Source: PLA3 sp964592235 (lineage in GTDB: Bacteria; Planctomycetota; Phycisphaerae; UBA1845; UTPLA1). From it: 64,000 bases of DNA. Under the pieces are notes generated by a model. The model was given only the letters and a program-made list of their open reading frames with translations. It ran no database searches and was not told where the DNA came from. How positions within the stretch are numbered: position 1 is the stretch's first letter; each line of letters opens with the position of its first letter. The DNA lies in the NCBI GenBank assembly GCA_964592235.1, contig CAZQCF010000015.1, positions 1-64,000 of the forward strand, read 5' to 3'. Shown here in pieces: positions 27,677 through 36,823 of this stretch. The position numbers and the translations under genes were made by a program.

Positions 27677-28537
27677 TTATTGGGAGCCGGCCGGTCGAAG
27701 CTTGCCCGCTTCGCCGTTTTCCATTTGATAGACGTGTTCGGCACCGGGGTAGCTGCGGCCTTGAATGTCCGCGACGTAGGCCGCGACGGCGCGCGACATG
27801 TCGTTTCGCACGTCGCCGTAGCGCTTTACGAAACGGGGTAACGGACCGGCGCTCAACCCCAGCATGTCGTGCAGCACGACGACGTGCCCGTCGCAGTGCG
27901 GCCCCGCGCCGCAGCCGATCACGGGCAGAGCCGTGGACTCGGCGATGATCTTCGCCGGTTCGGGCGGTACGGCCTCCAGCAGCAGCGCGCAGGCGCCGAC
28001 GTCTTCCAGCCGCTTCGCATCGTCGATCAGCAATTGTGCCGAGCGGGCATCGCGCCCTTGCGCGCGATAGCCGCCGAACTGATGCACCGCCTGCGGGCGC
28101 AGCCCGAGGTGAACCATAACGGGGATCGTTGCCGCGGTCATGGCACGAACGGTGTCGGCGATGCGCGCGTCGCCCTCGATCTTTACGCAGTCGCAGCCGG
28201 CTTCGCCCATGAAGCGACCCGCGTTGCGGATCGCCTCCTGGTGCGTGATGTTGAATGAGAGGTACGGCATGTCGCCGATGAGAAAGGCGCTGGGCGCGCC
28301 GCGGCGCACGGCGGCGGCGATCAGCACCATGTAGTCCATCGTCGCGCGAAGCGTGGAATCGTGCCCGAGAACGACCTGCGCCGCCGAATCGCCGACGAGA
28401 ATGCAATCGACGCCGGCAGCCTCCTCGATCTGGGCCGTGGGGAAGTCATACGCCGTCAACATCGAGATGGGTGTGCGCGAACGCTTGCGGGAAACAAGCG
28501 TGGCGAGCGTGATTTTGTCGCGCGGCATGGCGGGCAT
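27677..28537 (-). CDS. panB: 3-methyl-2-oxobutanoate hydroxymethyltransferase
   Basis: It transfers a hydroxymethyl group from methylenetetrahydrofolate to 2-oxoisovalerate, the first step of pantothenate synthesis. The 286 residues have family motifs in order: TAYDFPTAQI, VDCILVGDSAAQVVLGHDST, LIGDMPYLSF, VKIEGD and GCGAGPHCDGHVVVLHDMLG. The metal-binding aspartates in VGDS and GDMP are present. The start is MPAMPRDK at 28537; the internal ATG nine bases on is an alternative. It stands alone, with no panC beside it. Confidence 0.96.
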   Translation of the reverse strand: MPAMPRDKITLATLVSRKRSRTPISMLTAYDFPTAQIEEAAGVDCILVGDSAAQVVLGHDSTLRATMDYMVLIAAAVRRGAPSAFLIGDMPYLSFNITHQEAIRNAGRFMGEAGCDCVKIEGDARIADTVRAMTAATIPVMVHLGLRPQAVHQFGGYRAQGRDARSAQLLIDDAKRLEDVGACALLLEAVPPEPAKIIAESTALPVIGCGAGPHCDGHVVVLHDMLGLSAGPLPRFVKRYGDVRNDMSRAVAAYVADIQGRSYPGAEHVYQMENGEAGKLRPAGSQ

Positions 28538-28733
28538 TCCGTGGGCGAATCGTTGTGAATAGTTTAGTCGCTGCGCGATTCGACGACAAATCGAGCGTCG
28601 AAGTACGAGCGTGCAATCCGCGCCGGGGCGTATCGCCCCGGTGGCGGCCGGCGGTTCTCTACCCTCGGCGGATCATCGCAAATCGGGCGAGAATGGATTG
28701 CGCGATTCGCGCGTGCGGCAGCGACGCGCCCCG

Positions 28734-29864
28734 TCAATCAATCGACAGGCTGCGCACTTCCGGCGGCGGCTCTTCGAGGAGTCGTGCCACGGTCCCGACG
28801 CGAACGTCCGTCGACGCCGACCACACAAGAAAGAACATCGCCTCGCGGGCCAGCCGCTGAACCGGCATCTGGCGAAGCAACCCCGTTCCTTTTCCGTAGA
28901 CCAGCGCCGCCGCGGCGACGCGCACCAGCAGATCATTGACGGCCACGCGCAGGTCGGTCTTCTCGTCGGCTGCGCCCGCCGGCTCATCGACCGACCCCGC
29001 TGCGCCCGCAAGCGGCGTCGCGCGGGACATGGCTTGTTGCGTCACGCGATACAAGCGCTCGCGCATGGCGTCGCAGCGGTGTTGAATCTCTTCGGCGAGC
29101 GTTCGCAGCGCGCCGTCGGCGCTGCCGGAATGTGCGGCAATGAACACTGCCATCGATCCCGCCAGCCCCACGCCCGCCGCCGCCACGACGTGCGGCCGAA
29201 TCGTCATGCCTGATGACAGCGCATTGGCAGCCGGCCCGCGGATCACGCGCTCGGGCGGCACGCGCACGTTTCGGCAGTGAACCTCGCACGTGTGCGACGC
29301 CTGCAACGCCATCAGGTCCATCGGTTTGTCGATCGTGACGCCGGGCGCGCGGGTGTCCACCGCCGCTAGAAGTTGACGCCCGTCTGGGAGGAGGGCTGCC
29401 GTCACGATCAGGTCGCTGCGCGCCGCCGACGTGACCCACGGCATCACGCCGTTGAGCATGAAACCCGCTCCATCGGGCGCGGCGGCCAGCGCTGGGCGCG
29501 CGCCCTGACGGCTCGTGGTCACCTGGCTGATGCCGACCGTCGCCAGCACTTCATTCCGCACCAGGCGAGGAAGTAGGCCCGCCTTCAGCGAGTCATTCTC
29601 GCCGTCGGCAATCAATTCACAGGCCCGGTCCCGCTGCGTAAGTATCAGCAGCGTCGTCATGCACCCTGCTGCTACCGCCTCGTAAGCCTGCGTCAACTGA
29701 ACCTGGTCCAGTCCCAGCCCGCCGTATGCAGCGGGGATCACCCATTGCCATGCACCGGCCGAACCAAGCTCGGCGAGCGAGGCCTCGGGCCAGATTCCGG
29801 TAATATCGTGGTGCGTGGCGAGCCGAGAGAGATTGTCGGCCAACTGTTGCAGCGAAGGCTCCAT
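28734..29864 (-). CDS. Acyl-CoA dehydrogenase family protein
   Basis: The 376 residues match the fold: a helical N-terminal domain (IPAAYGGLGLDQVQLTQAYE), a middle beta-domain (AAPDGAGFMLNGVMPWVTSA, then VPPERVIRGPA) and a C-terminal helical domain with a leading Arg-rich dimer face. The family uses FAD to form an acyl-CoA double bond and passes electrons to ETF. The usual catalytic Glu region could not be identified with confidence, and the C-terminal helices are shorter and Ala-rich, so a divergent substrate or a non-dehydrogenase role is possible. It is the only visible electron donor for the EtfA and membrane Fe-S protein nearby. Confidence 0.8.
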   Translation of the reverse strand: MEPSLQQLADNLSRLATHHDITGIWPEASLAELGSAGAWQWVIPAAYGGLGLDQVQLTQAYEAVAAGCMTTLLILTQRDRACELIADGENDSLKAGLLPRLVRNEVLATVGISQVTTSRQGARPALAAAPDGAGFMLNGVMPWVTSAARSDLIVTAALLPDGRQLLAAVDTRAPGVTIDKPMDLMALQASHTCEVHCRNVRVPPERVIRGPAANALSSGMTIRPHVVAAAGVGLAGSMAVFIAAHSGSADGALRTLAEEIQHRCDAMRERLYRVTQQAMSRATPLAGAAGSVDEPAGAADEKTDLRVAVNDLLVRVAAAALVYGKGTGLLRQMPVQRLAREAMFFLVWSASTDVRVGTVARLLEEPPPEVRSLSID

Positions 29865-29989
29865 GTCGGGATTCTAAGCCCAGGCGGTCCGTCGAACGAC
29901 CACCGTGGCGAGATCAATCAGGGCCCAAGTGCAATCGAGGTGAGCGACTCTCATCGAACGCGCGAAGCGAATCCATGGGGACTCGCGGG

Positions 29990-30019
29990 TTGACAGGATT
30001 TTTGCCTGCCCGTTACACT
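29990..30019 (+). promoter_or_regulatory. Sigma-70-type promoter of the ATP synthase operon
   Basis: TTGACA (29990-29995) and TACACT (30014-30019) lie 18 bases apart, a full -35 match and a 4/6 -10 match. Transcription would start near 30026, leaving a leader of about 125 bases before atpZ at 30151. Confidence 0.7.
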
Positions 30020-30059
30020 TCCGCGTCCCAGTGGAGACGTGCTCCCGGAAGGCCTGATT

Positions 30060-30090
30060 GGGCGGCGTAGAACGTTCGCCCTTTTATTTT
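30060..30090 (+). terminator. Hairpin with T-run in atp leader, possible attenuator
   Basis: GGGCG at 30060-30064 and CGCCC at 30077-30081 can pair, followed by TTTTATTTT. The stem is only five bases. It falls between the predicted promoter and the first gene, where it could attenuate transcription. Weak support. Confidence 0.35.
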
Positions 30091-30150
30091 GCCGGACTTT
30101 GTTCCATTTTGCACAAAGTCCCCGGCGGACGCCTTCACCAGGAGCGTGAG

Positions 30151-30432
30151 ATGACTGGCGCGGAGCCTTCCGGACGACCTCCAGGCAACTGGATGCGCCA
30201 CGCAGGCACGGGCCTCGAGTTGGCGGCTGCCATCGGCGGCATGTGCACGATCGGGTACCTGCTCGATCGTAAGTTCGACTCGTCGCCGTGGTGTTTGCTG
30301 ACGTGTGCGCTGCTGGGGATCGTCGGCGGGTTGTACAACCTCGTGCGTTCCCAACTCCGGGGCGCGCTGGGACTGAAAAAACGCGAACGCAGCAGGGACG
30401 ATTCGCAGTCGCCCAGCCGAGACGACGGATGA
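30151..30432 (+). CDS. atpZ: F0F1 ATPase assembly protein AtpZ-like (ATPase gene 1)
   Basis: The ATG at 30151 has AGGAG about eight bases upstream, giving 93 residues. Two hydrophobic segments flank a short basic loop: GTGLELAAAIGGMCTIGYLL then DRKFDSSPW, then a second segment ALLGIVGGLYNLVRS. The pattern GLELA...G..LD matches AtpZ/AtpI-type 'ATPase gene 1' proteins that help build the c-ring or handle divalent cations. The stop overlaps the next start (ATGA). Confidence 0.82.
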   Translation: MTGAEPSGRPPGNWMRHAGTGLELAAAIGGMCTIGYLLDRKFDSSPWCLLTCALLGIVGGLYNLVRSQLRGALGLKKRERSRDDSQSPSRDDG

Positions 30433-30854
30433 ACGACGAAGCGGCTGGCCGGCGGCTTCAGCGAGGTGTCGGATGGCTGGCACTCATCCCGCTCGCGGCG
30501 AGTTTGCTGCTCGCCGTTGTGGGATTCGTGCCGACGCAGCGCATCGCGGGTGAGGGCGGAACGCGGGCATTGTTGCTGGCCTTGGCGCTGGTGACGGTGA
30601 TCGTTTACGCAACGCTGCTGCCGGCGATGCGAATGATGCGAGGTCGCCCGGCAGCCGGTCGGTTTAATGTCGCGCTTGGCGCGAGCGTCGCGCGGATGTT
30701 CCTGACGGTTCCGCTGGCGGCGCTGATGGCGTGGCAACGGGTGGCGGAACCGCGGCCGTTCCTGGTGTGGGTCGCCATCGGTTACGTGGTGATGATCAAG
30801 GCCGAGACGCTGACGTTGATTCGGTGGAGCAAGAATCTCGAGACGCCCGCATGA
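30429..30854 (+). CDS. Small membrane protein in the AtpI position
   Basis: Its ATG overlaps the atpZ stop by ATGA, and its own stop overlaps the atpB start in the same way, so it is translationally coupled in the atp operon. The 141 residues contain four hydrophobic segments. Sequence similarity to AtpI/UncI is too weak to be decisive, but position between atpZ and atpB and the topology support an AtpI-like c-ring assembly role. Confidence 0.7.
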   Translation: MNDEAAGRRLQRGVGWLALIPLAASLLLAVVGFVPTQRIAGEGGTRALLLALALVTVIVYATLLPAMRMMRGRPAAGRFNVALGASVARMFLTVPLAALMAWQRVAEPRPFLVWVAIGYVVMIKAETLTLIRWSKNLETPA

Positions 30855-31735
30855 TGAATTACCTGCTTGCATCCGGTGACAACCCGCTTTCGCACGTGGT
30901 CGATCACACCTGGCTGAAGACCGCCGACGGGAAGTTCACGATTCTCTCGAACCACGTCATCATGATGCTGGCGGCGGCCGTGCTGCTGGTGTTGTTCATG
31001 CCGCTCTGGTCGCGGTCGCGCAGCACGGGCAACGAAGTGGCGGATCTGACGCCGCGCGGCCCGCGCAACATGATCGAGGCCATCTGCGCGTTTCTGCGGG
31101 ACAAGGTCGCACGCCCCAATCTCGGCGAACACACTGACCGGTTCATTGTCTACATCTGGACGGCTTTCTTTTTCGTTCTCACCTGCAACATCCTCGGCCT
31201 GCTGCCGCTTCAACCGATCACGCAATGGGCCATCGGCAAGCCGATCTACGGCACGGCGACCGGCAACATCTGGGTCACCGGCACGCTGGCGACCTGCACA
31301 CTGTTCATGATCGTGATCAACGGACTGCGCATCCACGGCATGACCTACGTGAAACACTTCTTCATGGGACCGTTCCCGATCAATTGCCTGATTGCCGTGC
31401 TGGAAGTCATCGGCCTGATCGTGAAGGCCGTGGCGCTGGCCATTCGTCTGTTCGCGAACATGTGTGCGGGGCACATCCTTCTGGCCGTGCTGTTAAGTTT
31501 CATCATGATGGCGGGCCAGAGCAGCCAGGGGATGGGCTTCGCGATCGCGGTGCCGGTCGTGCTGGGCAGCGTGGCAATCAACATGCTGGAGATCTTCGTC
31601 GCCTTCCTGCAGGCGTTCATCTTTACGTTCCTGTCGTGTGTGTTCATCGGTCTGGCCGTGAACATCCACCACGATCATGAACACGACGAGCACCATGAGG
31701 AAGGGCACGGCGCGCACGCGGGACACGCCCACTAA
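30851..31735 (+). CDS. atpB: ATP synthase F0 subunit a
   Basis: Subunit a forms the proton half-channels facing the c-ring. The start at 30851 overlaps the preceding stop; 294 residues. Multiple hydrophobic helices are present, and the conserved proton-channel arginine is in LAIRLFANMCAGH. The C-terminal helix (INMLEIFVAFLQAFIFTFL) is typical. After the last helix there is an unusual His/Glu/Asp-rich tail of about 25 residues (HHDHEHDEHHEEGHGAHAGH), which could bind metal or sense pH. A family 2 repeat lies shortly after the stop. Confidence 0.95.
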   Translation: MMNYLLASGDNPLSHVVDHTWLKTADGKFTILSNHVIMMLAAAVLLVLFMPLWSRSRSTGNEVADLTPRGPRNMIEAICAFLRDKVARPNLGEHTDRFIVYIWTAFFFVLTCNILGLLPLQPITQWAIGKPIYGTATGNIWVTGTLATCTLFMIVINGLRIHGMTYVKHFFMGPFPINCLIAVLEVIGLIVKAVALAIRLFANMCAGHILLAVLLSFIMMAGQSSQGMGFAIAVPVVLGSVAINMLEIFVAFLQAFIFTFLSCVFIGLAVNIHHDHEHDEHHEEGHGAHAGHAH

Positions 31736-31778
31736 GGAGAGTTGCAGAACGTTTCGCATGATGCACAGGGATCCATGA

Positions 31779-31831
31779 GTGTGGGACCGGCAAATAGCCG
31801 GTCCGACACAGGCTATTAGCCTGTGCCACAC
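31779..31831. repeat. 53-bp structured repeat, family 2 copy 2
   Basis: Outer ends GTGTGG/CCACAC enclose two perfect hairpins, GGACCGGC/GCCGGTCC and CACAGGCT/AGCCTGTG. It has the same plan and mostly the same sequence as the copy at 8165-8216. It lies inside the atp operon between atpB and atpE, in a 267-bp gap that holds no gene. Confidence 0.85.
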
Positions 31832-32002
31832 AAAATGAGGGCGCGTTCGGTCGCATTGAGCGACTGCGGCGTTTGATACGGAGTTCAACCGGCCATGCTC
31901 GCGTAGTGGAAGCGCGGGTCACGAGGCCGCGAGGCGATGGCACGAAGGTTGAAGACAAGAGGCTGTTTCCACCGGCTTCGCAGACAAGAGGAATGTGGAA
32001 CC

Positions 32003-32332
32003 ATGAAGAAGGCAGTTTTGACGGTGTTGGCGCTGGCGATCGTGTTTTGCATTGCGGCGCCGGTTATGGCTTCGGACGCGGCAGGCGCGACGGGCAGCCG
32101 CTGGCTGGATGACAAGGGCGCGGCCTACCTCGGCGCGGCGATCGGCGCCGGCCTGGTGATCATGGGCGGCGCGGCCGGCATCGGCCGGATCGGCAGTAGC
32201 GCGACGGAGAGCATGGCGCGGCAGCCGGAGGCGAGCGGTTCGATCAACGGCGCGGCGCTGATTCTGGCGGCCATGATCGAAGGCGCCACGCTGTTCGCAG
32301 TGGTCGTGTGTCTGCTAGGCGTGTTGAAGTAA
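32003..32332 (+). CDS. atpE: ATP synthase F0 subunit c, with N-terminal signal peptide
   Basis: The ring-forming proton carrier. The ATG at 32003 gives 109 residues, against about 80 for most bacterial c subunits; the extra part is a signal peptide (MKKAVLTVLALAIVF..., cleavage near AxA at VMASDA). After it, helix 1 is glycine-rich (GAAIGAGLVIMGGAAGIG), the polar loop is ARQPEA, and helix 2 carries the ion-binding Glu at residue 93 (AAMIEGATLF). A Gly rather than Ser/Thr follows the Glu, which argues for protons rather than sodium, though this is not decisive. Confidence 0.95.
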   Translation: MKKAVLTVLALAIVFCIAAPVMASDAAGATGSRWLDDKGAAYLGAAIGAGLVIMGGAAGIGRIGSSATESMARQPEASGSINGAALILAAMIEGATLFAVVVCLLGVLK

Positions 32333-32443
32333 GTCGAGAGAAACCCGATCGGGCGGCGGCGGAAACCAAACGCCGTCGCCCGGCTCGGTCTCGGTGTTGA
32401 CGGGAAGGTGGCCGGTTTGCTTCTCGGAAGGAATGTTCGCGGC

Positions 32444-33049
32444 ATGTTTCAGAAACGAATGACGTGTGGAGTCGCATCGGTCCTGGGCGCGTTGACGCCG
32501 GCGCTGGCATGGGCATCGGAAGCGGGCGGCCACGGGGACTCGGCGCCGAACCTCTTCAGCGGCGATCTGGGCAATTCGTTCTGGACGCTGGTCATCTTCG
32601 TGTTCGTGCTCGTTGTGCTGGGCAAGTTCGCGTGGGGGCCGATCCTGAAAATGCTCCAGAAGCGCGAGGAGTTCATCTCGCAATCGCTGGAATCGGCCAA
32701 GCGCGACCGAGACGACGCGAAGAAGATGATGGCCGACTACGCGAAGAAGATCGAAGCGGCCCATCAGGAAGCGTCAGCGATTGTCGACGAGGCCCGTCGC
32801 GATGGCGAGGCCCTGCGACGCAAGCTGCACGAAGATGCCGAGAAGGAAGGCCGCGAGATGCTGGCGCGCGCGCAGCGCGACATTCAGATCGCGAAGGAGA
32901 CGGCAATCAGCGAGTTGTACTCGCGCACGCTGGATCTGGCGGGCGATGTGGCCGGCAAGATCATCAAGCAAAAGGTAGACGGGCAGGGTCACAAGGCGCT
33001 GCTCGATGAATCGATCGCGGAGTTGAGCAAGGCAGGGCGGAACAACTGA
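32444..33049 (+). CDS. atpF: ATP synthase F0 subunit b
   Basis: The peripheral stalk subunit. The ATG at 32444 is preferred; an in-frame GTG at 32408 and ATG at 32459 are alternatives. The N-terminus resembles a signal peptide (ASVLGALTPALAWAS), followed by a membrane helix (FWTLVIFVFVLVVLGKFAW) and a long charged coiled coil typical of b (LKMLQKREEFISQSLESAKR, later EAHQEASAIVDEAR-like). About 201 residues. It lies 111 bases after atpE. Confidence 0.92.
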   Translation: MFQKRMTCGVASVLGALTPALAWASEAGGHGDSAPNLFSGDLGNSFWTLVIFVFVLVVLGKFAWGPILKMLQKREEFISQSLESAKRDRDDAKKMMADYAKKIEAAHQEASAIVDEARRDGEALRRKLHEDAEKEGREMLARAQRDIQIAKETAISELYSRTLDLAGDVAGKIIKQKVDGQGHKALLDESIAELSKAGRNN

Positions 33050-33065
33050 CCCACGTGAACGCGAG

Positions 33066-33111
33066 CCTCACCCCGGCCCTCTCCCCACGAGAGGCAGAGG
33101 GAGTTTGAATC
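33066..33111. repeat. Half copy of family 1 repeat in atpF-atpH gap
   Basis: CCTCACCCCGGCCCTCTCCC and, after a short divergent piece, GAGGGAGTTTGAATCAG match the right half of the 118-bp element. It ends four bases before the atpH start codon and supplies purine-rich GAGGGAG upstream of it. Confidence 0.65.
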
Positions 33112-33115
33112 AGGC

Positions 33116-33718
33116 ATGGCAACGGAATACGACATCACATCCGCGGCGGCGGCGGTTTATGCCGAGAGCTTGCTGGAGCTGGCGCGCGAGGCGGGCAAGG
33201 CCGAGGAGATCGCCGACGAGCTGGCGCAGTTGGTCGCGCTGGGGAAGAGCCATCCGACGTTCGCGGCGATGATGCACTCGGCGGCGCTCGACGACGACGC
33301 GCGGCGTGCGATTCTCCAGCGGATGTTCACCGGCCGGGTCCATCCGCTGGTGCTTAATCTCATGCTGGTCCTGAACGACCGGCATCGATCGCATATCTTC
33401 CGGCACGTTTGCACCGCCTATCAGCGCAAGCTGGATGAGTCACTGGGTCGAACGGCGGTCTATGTTTCGACCGCTGTCGCATTGGACGAAGCGGCCCGGG
33501 TGCGCGTCCGCGAGGAAGTTCGCCGGTTGACGGGGTTGGATTCGCGGTTTGAAGAGCGCGTCGATCCCGCGATTCTCGGAGGGTTGATCGTCCAGGCGGG
33601 CGATCGGTTGTACGACTACTCCGTGCGTCGGCGGCTGCACGATTTGCAGCATCGGTTGCACGAGTCGATGAAGGAGTCGTTGGTCGGCGGCGTATCGAAG
33701 TTTGTGACACAAGGATAA
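33116..33718 (+). CDS. atpH: ATP synthase F1 subunit delta
   Basis: Subunit delta links F1 to the peripheral stalk. The 200 residues show the delta pattern: an N-terminal helical bundle (AAVYAESLLELAREAGKAE, then LMLVLNDRHR) and the C-terminal motif VDPAILGGLIVQAGDRLYD with SVRRRLHDLQ. The start is the ATG at 33116, whose upstream purine tract comes from the half repeat. It is seven bases before atpA. Confidence 0.94.
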   Translation: MATEYDITSAAAAVYAESLLELAREAGKAEEIADELAQLVALGKSHPTFAAMMHSAALDDDARRAILQRMFTGRVHPLVLNLMLVLNDRHRSHIFRHVCTAYQRKLDESLGRTAVYVSTAVALDEAARVRVREEVRRLTGLDSRFEERVDPAILGGLIVQAGDRLYDYSVRRRLHDLQHRLHESMKESLVGGVSKFVTQG

Positions 33719-33725
33719 ATCGCAC

Positions 33726-35383
<1,658 letters not shown>

Positions 35384-35384
<1 letters not shown>

Positions 35385-35910
35385 GTGGTTAGTGACTAGT
35401 GGTCAGTGGTCAGATGACCGAATCCAACGCCGCCTGCACCTGATATTGGTTTGAACGAGCATGAGTTGTGGCGGATATAAGAAGCTACCGAGACTTGATT
35501 GCGTGGCAGAAAGCCATGGATCTTGTCGTGGAAACCTACCAGGCGGTCGAAGGGTTTCCGCGCGAAGAGTTGTACGGTCTGACAAGTCAGATTCGTCGAA
35601 CCTCGGTCTCGGTGCCGAGCAACATTGCCGAAGGGCAGGCTCGATGCAGCGGCGCACAGTTCACTCACTTCCTGGGAATAGCACGTGGGAGCCTTGCAGA
35701 ATTGGAAACGCAATTGTTGCTTGCGAGCCGAGTCGGCTTGCTTCACGAAGGGTCCTGCTCTCTGCTGCTCGAACAATCGGCAGAAGTGGGACGATTGATC
35801 AACGGCTTGATCAATTCGCTAAGACAATGAGGCGCGAACGAATGGCAGCATTATTCGCGGCGCAAACCCGACAAAGTAACTGGCCACTGGCCACTAACCA
35901 CTGACAACTG
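35384..35910. mobile_element. Putative IR-flanked insertion carrying a four-helix-bundle gene
   Basis: A 23-bp arm at 35384-35406 (AGTGGTTAGTGACTAGTGG...) and its reverse complement at 35880-35902 match at 20 of 23 positions. They bracket one small gene, and the block lies between atpA and atpG, which are normally adjacent. No transposase is present, so any movement must have relied on another enzyme. No target duplication could be resolved by eye. The related GTCAGTG repeat at 6279-6318 suggests the arm sequence recurs in the genome. Confidence 0.6.
35468..35830 (+). CDS. Four-helix-bundle protein (S23/23S rRNA IVS-type family)
   Basis: The GTG at 35468 starts a 120-residue protein with the family hallmark RRTSVSVPSNIAEGQAR and an N-terminal YRDLIAWQKAMDLV. 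Members fold as four helices and form pentamers; the first examples were found in intervening sequences of 23S rRNA genes, and their function is unknown. It lies in the sense direction between atpA and atpG and would be carried on the atp transcript. Placement within the inverted-repeat block suggests it entered as a unit. It has no link to ATP synthesis in any known family member. Confidence 0.9.
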   Translation: MADIRSYRDLIAWQKAMDLVVETYQAVEGFPREELYGLTSQIRRTSVSVPSNIAEGQARCSGAQFTHFLGIARGSLAELETQLLLASRVGLLHEGSCSLLLEQSAEVGRLINGLINSLRQ

Positions 35911-35913
35911 CGC

Positions 35914-36804
35914 ATGGCTAAGGCAAGACAAATCGTCAAACGCCGAAAAGCGGTGACGAACATCCGCAAGATCACCAAGACGATGCAGCTCATCGCCACC
36001 GCGCGCTTTCAGCAGGCCTACAACCGCGCCGTCGCCACGAAGCCCTATACCCAGAAGATCACCCAACTCGTGCAGGAGCTTTCGGCCGCTACCGCCGGGC
36101 AGATCGACCACCCGCTGATGCGCGACAACCCGGACGCGGCGAAGGATGTCGCGCTGGTGATCACGTCGAGCCGCGGGTTGTGCGGCGGGTACAACGCAAG
36201 CATTCTGCGAAAGGCCGTGGTGCAGCTCGATTCGGGCAGCGCCCGCACGCAAGAGCTTGTGGTCGTCGGCAAAAAGGGCAACGCGTACTTCAAATTCATC
36301 CGGCGGCCGGTGACGAAGGCCATCACAAACATCGACGACCGCCCGCGCTTTGAGCAGGTTGAGCCAATCGCCGCAGAGCTGATGCAGCGCTACGCCACGG
36401 GCGAGATCGGCCGCGTGACGGTTACCTACATGCGGTTTATCTCGACCGGCAAGCAGGCCCCGGAGACGGTTCAATTGCTTCCGCTGTCGGCGGAACACAC
36501 AGCGCTAAAGCCCGGCGACGCGACGCCAGCCCATGCTGGTCCCAGTGTGCAATACGATTTCTCTCCTGAACCGGAGTCGCTGCTCAAGGTGCTGCTGCCG
36601 CAGACGGTCAAGGTGCGCCTGTATCAAGCTTTCACGGATGCGGCGGTGAGCGAACAGGTCGCGCGCATGGTCGCGATGAAGGCGGCGACGGACGCCGCAG
36701 GCGACATGATCAAGTCGCTGTCGCAATCGTTCAACCGCGCGCGGCAATCACAGATCACGATGGAACTACTCGACATTGTCGGCGGCGCAGAAGCGCTGAA
36801 GTAG
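35914..36804 (+). CDS. atpG: ATP synthase F1 subunit gamma
   Basis: The central rotor shaft. The N-terminal helix motif (MAKARQIVKRRKAVTNIRKI followed by TKTMQLIATARFQQA) and the C-terminal helix (ASDAAGDMIKSLSQSFNRAR-like, then QSQITMELLDIVGGAEAL) match gamma. The central domain has SSRGLCGGYNASIL. The 296 residues are typical. It begins just after the right arm of the inverted-repeat element and 20 bases before atpD. Confidence 0.96.
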   Translation: MAKARQIVKRRKAVTNIRKITKTMQLIATARFQQAYNRAVATKPYTQKITQLVQELSAATAGQIDHPLMRDNPDAAKDVALVITSSRGLCGGYNASILRKAVVQLDSGSARTQELVVVGKKGNAYFKFIRRPVTKAITNIDDRPRFEQVEPIAAELMQRYATGEIGRVTVTYMRFISTGKQAPETVQLLPLSAEHTALKPGDATPAHAGPSVQYDFSPEPESLLKVLLPQTVKVRLYQAFTDAAVSEQVARMVAMKAATDAAGDMIKSLSQSFNRARQSQITMELLDIVGGAEALK

Positions 36805-36823
36805 AAACAATTGGAGAAGATGA

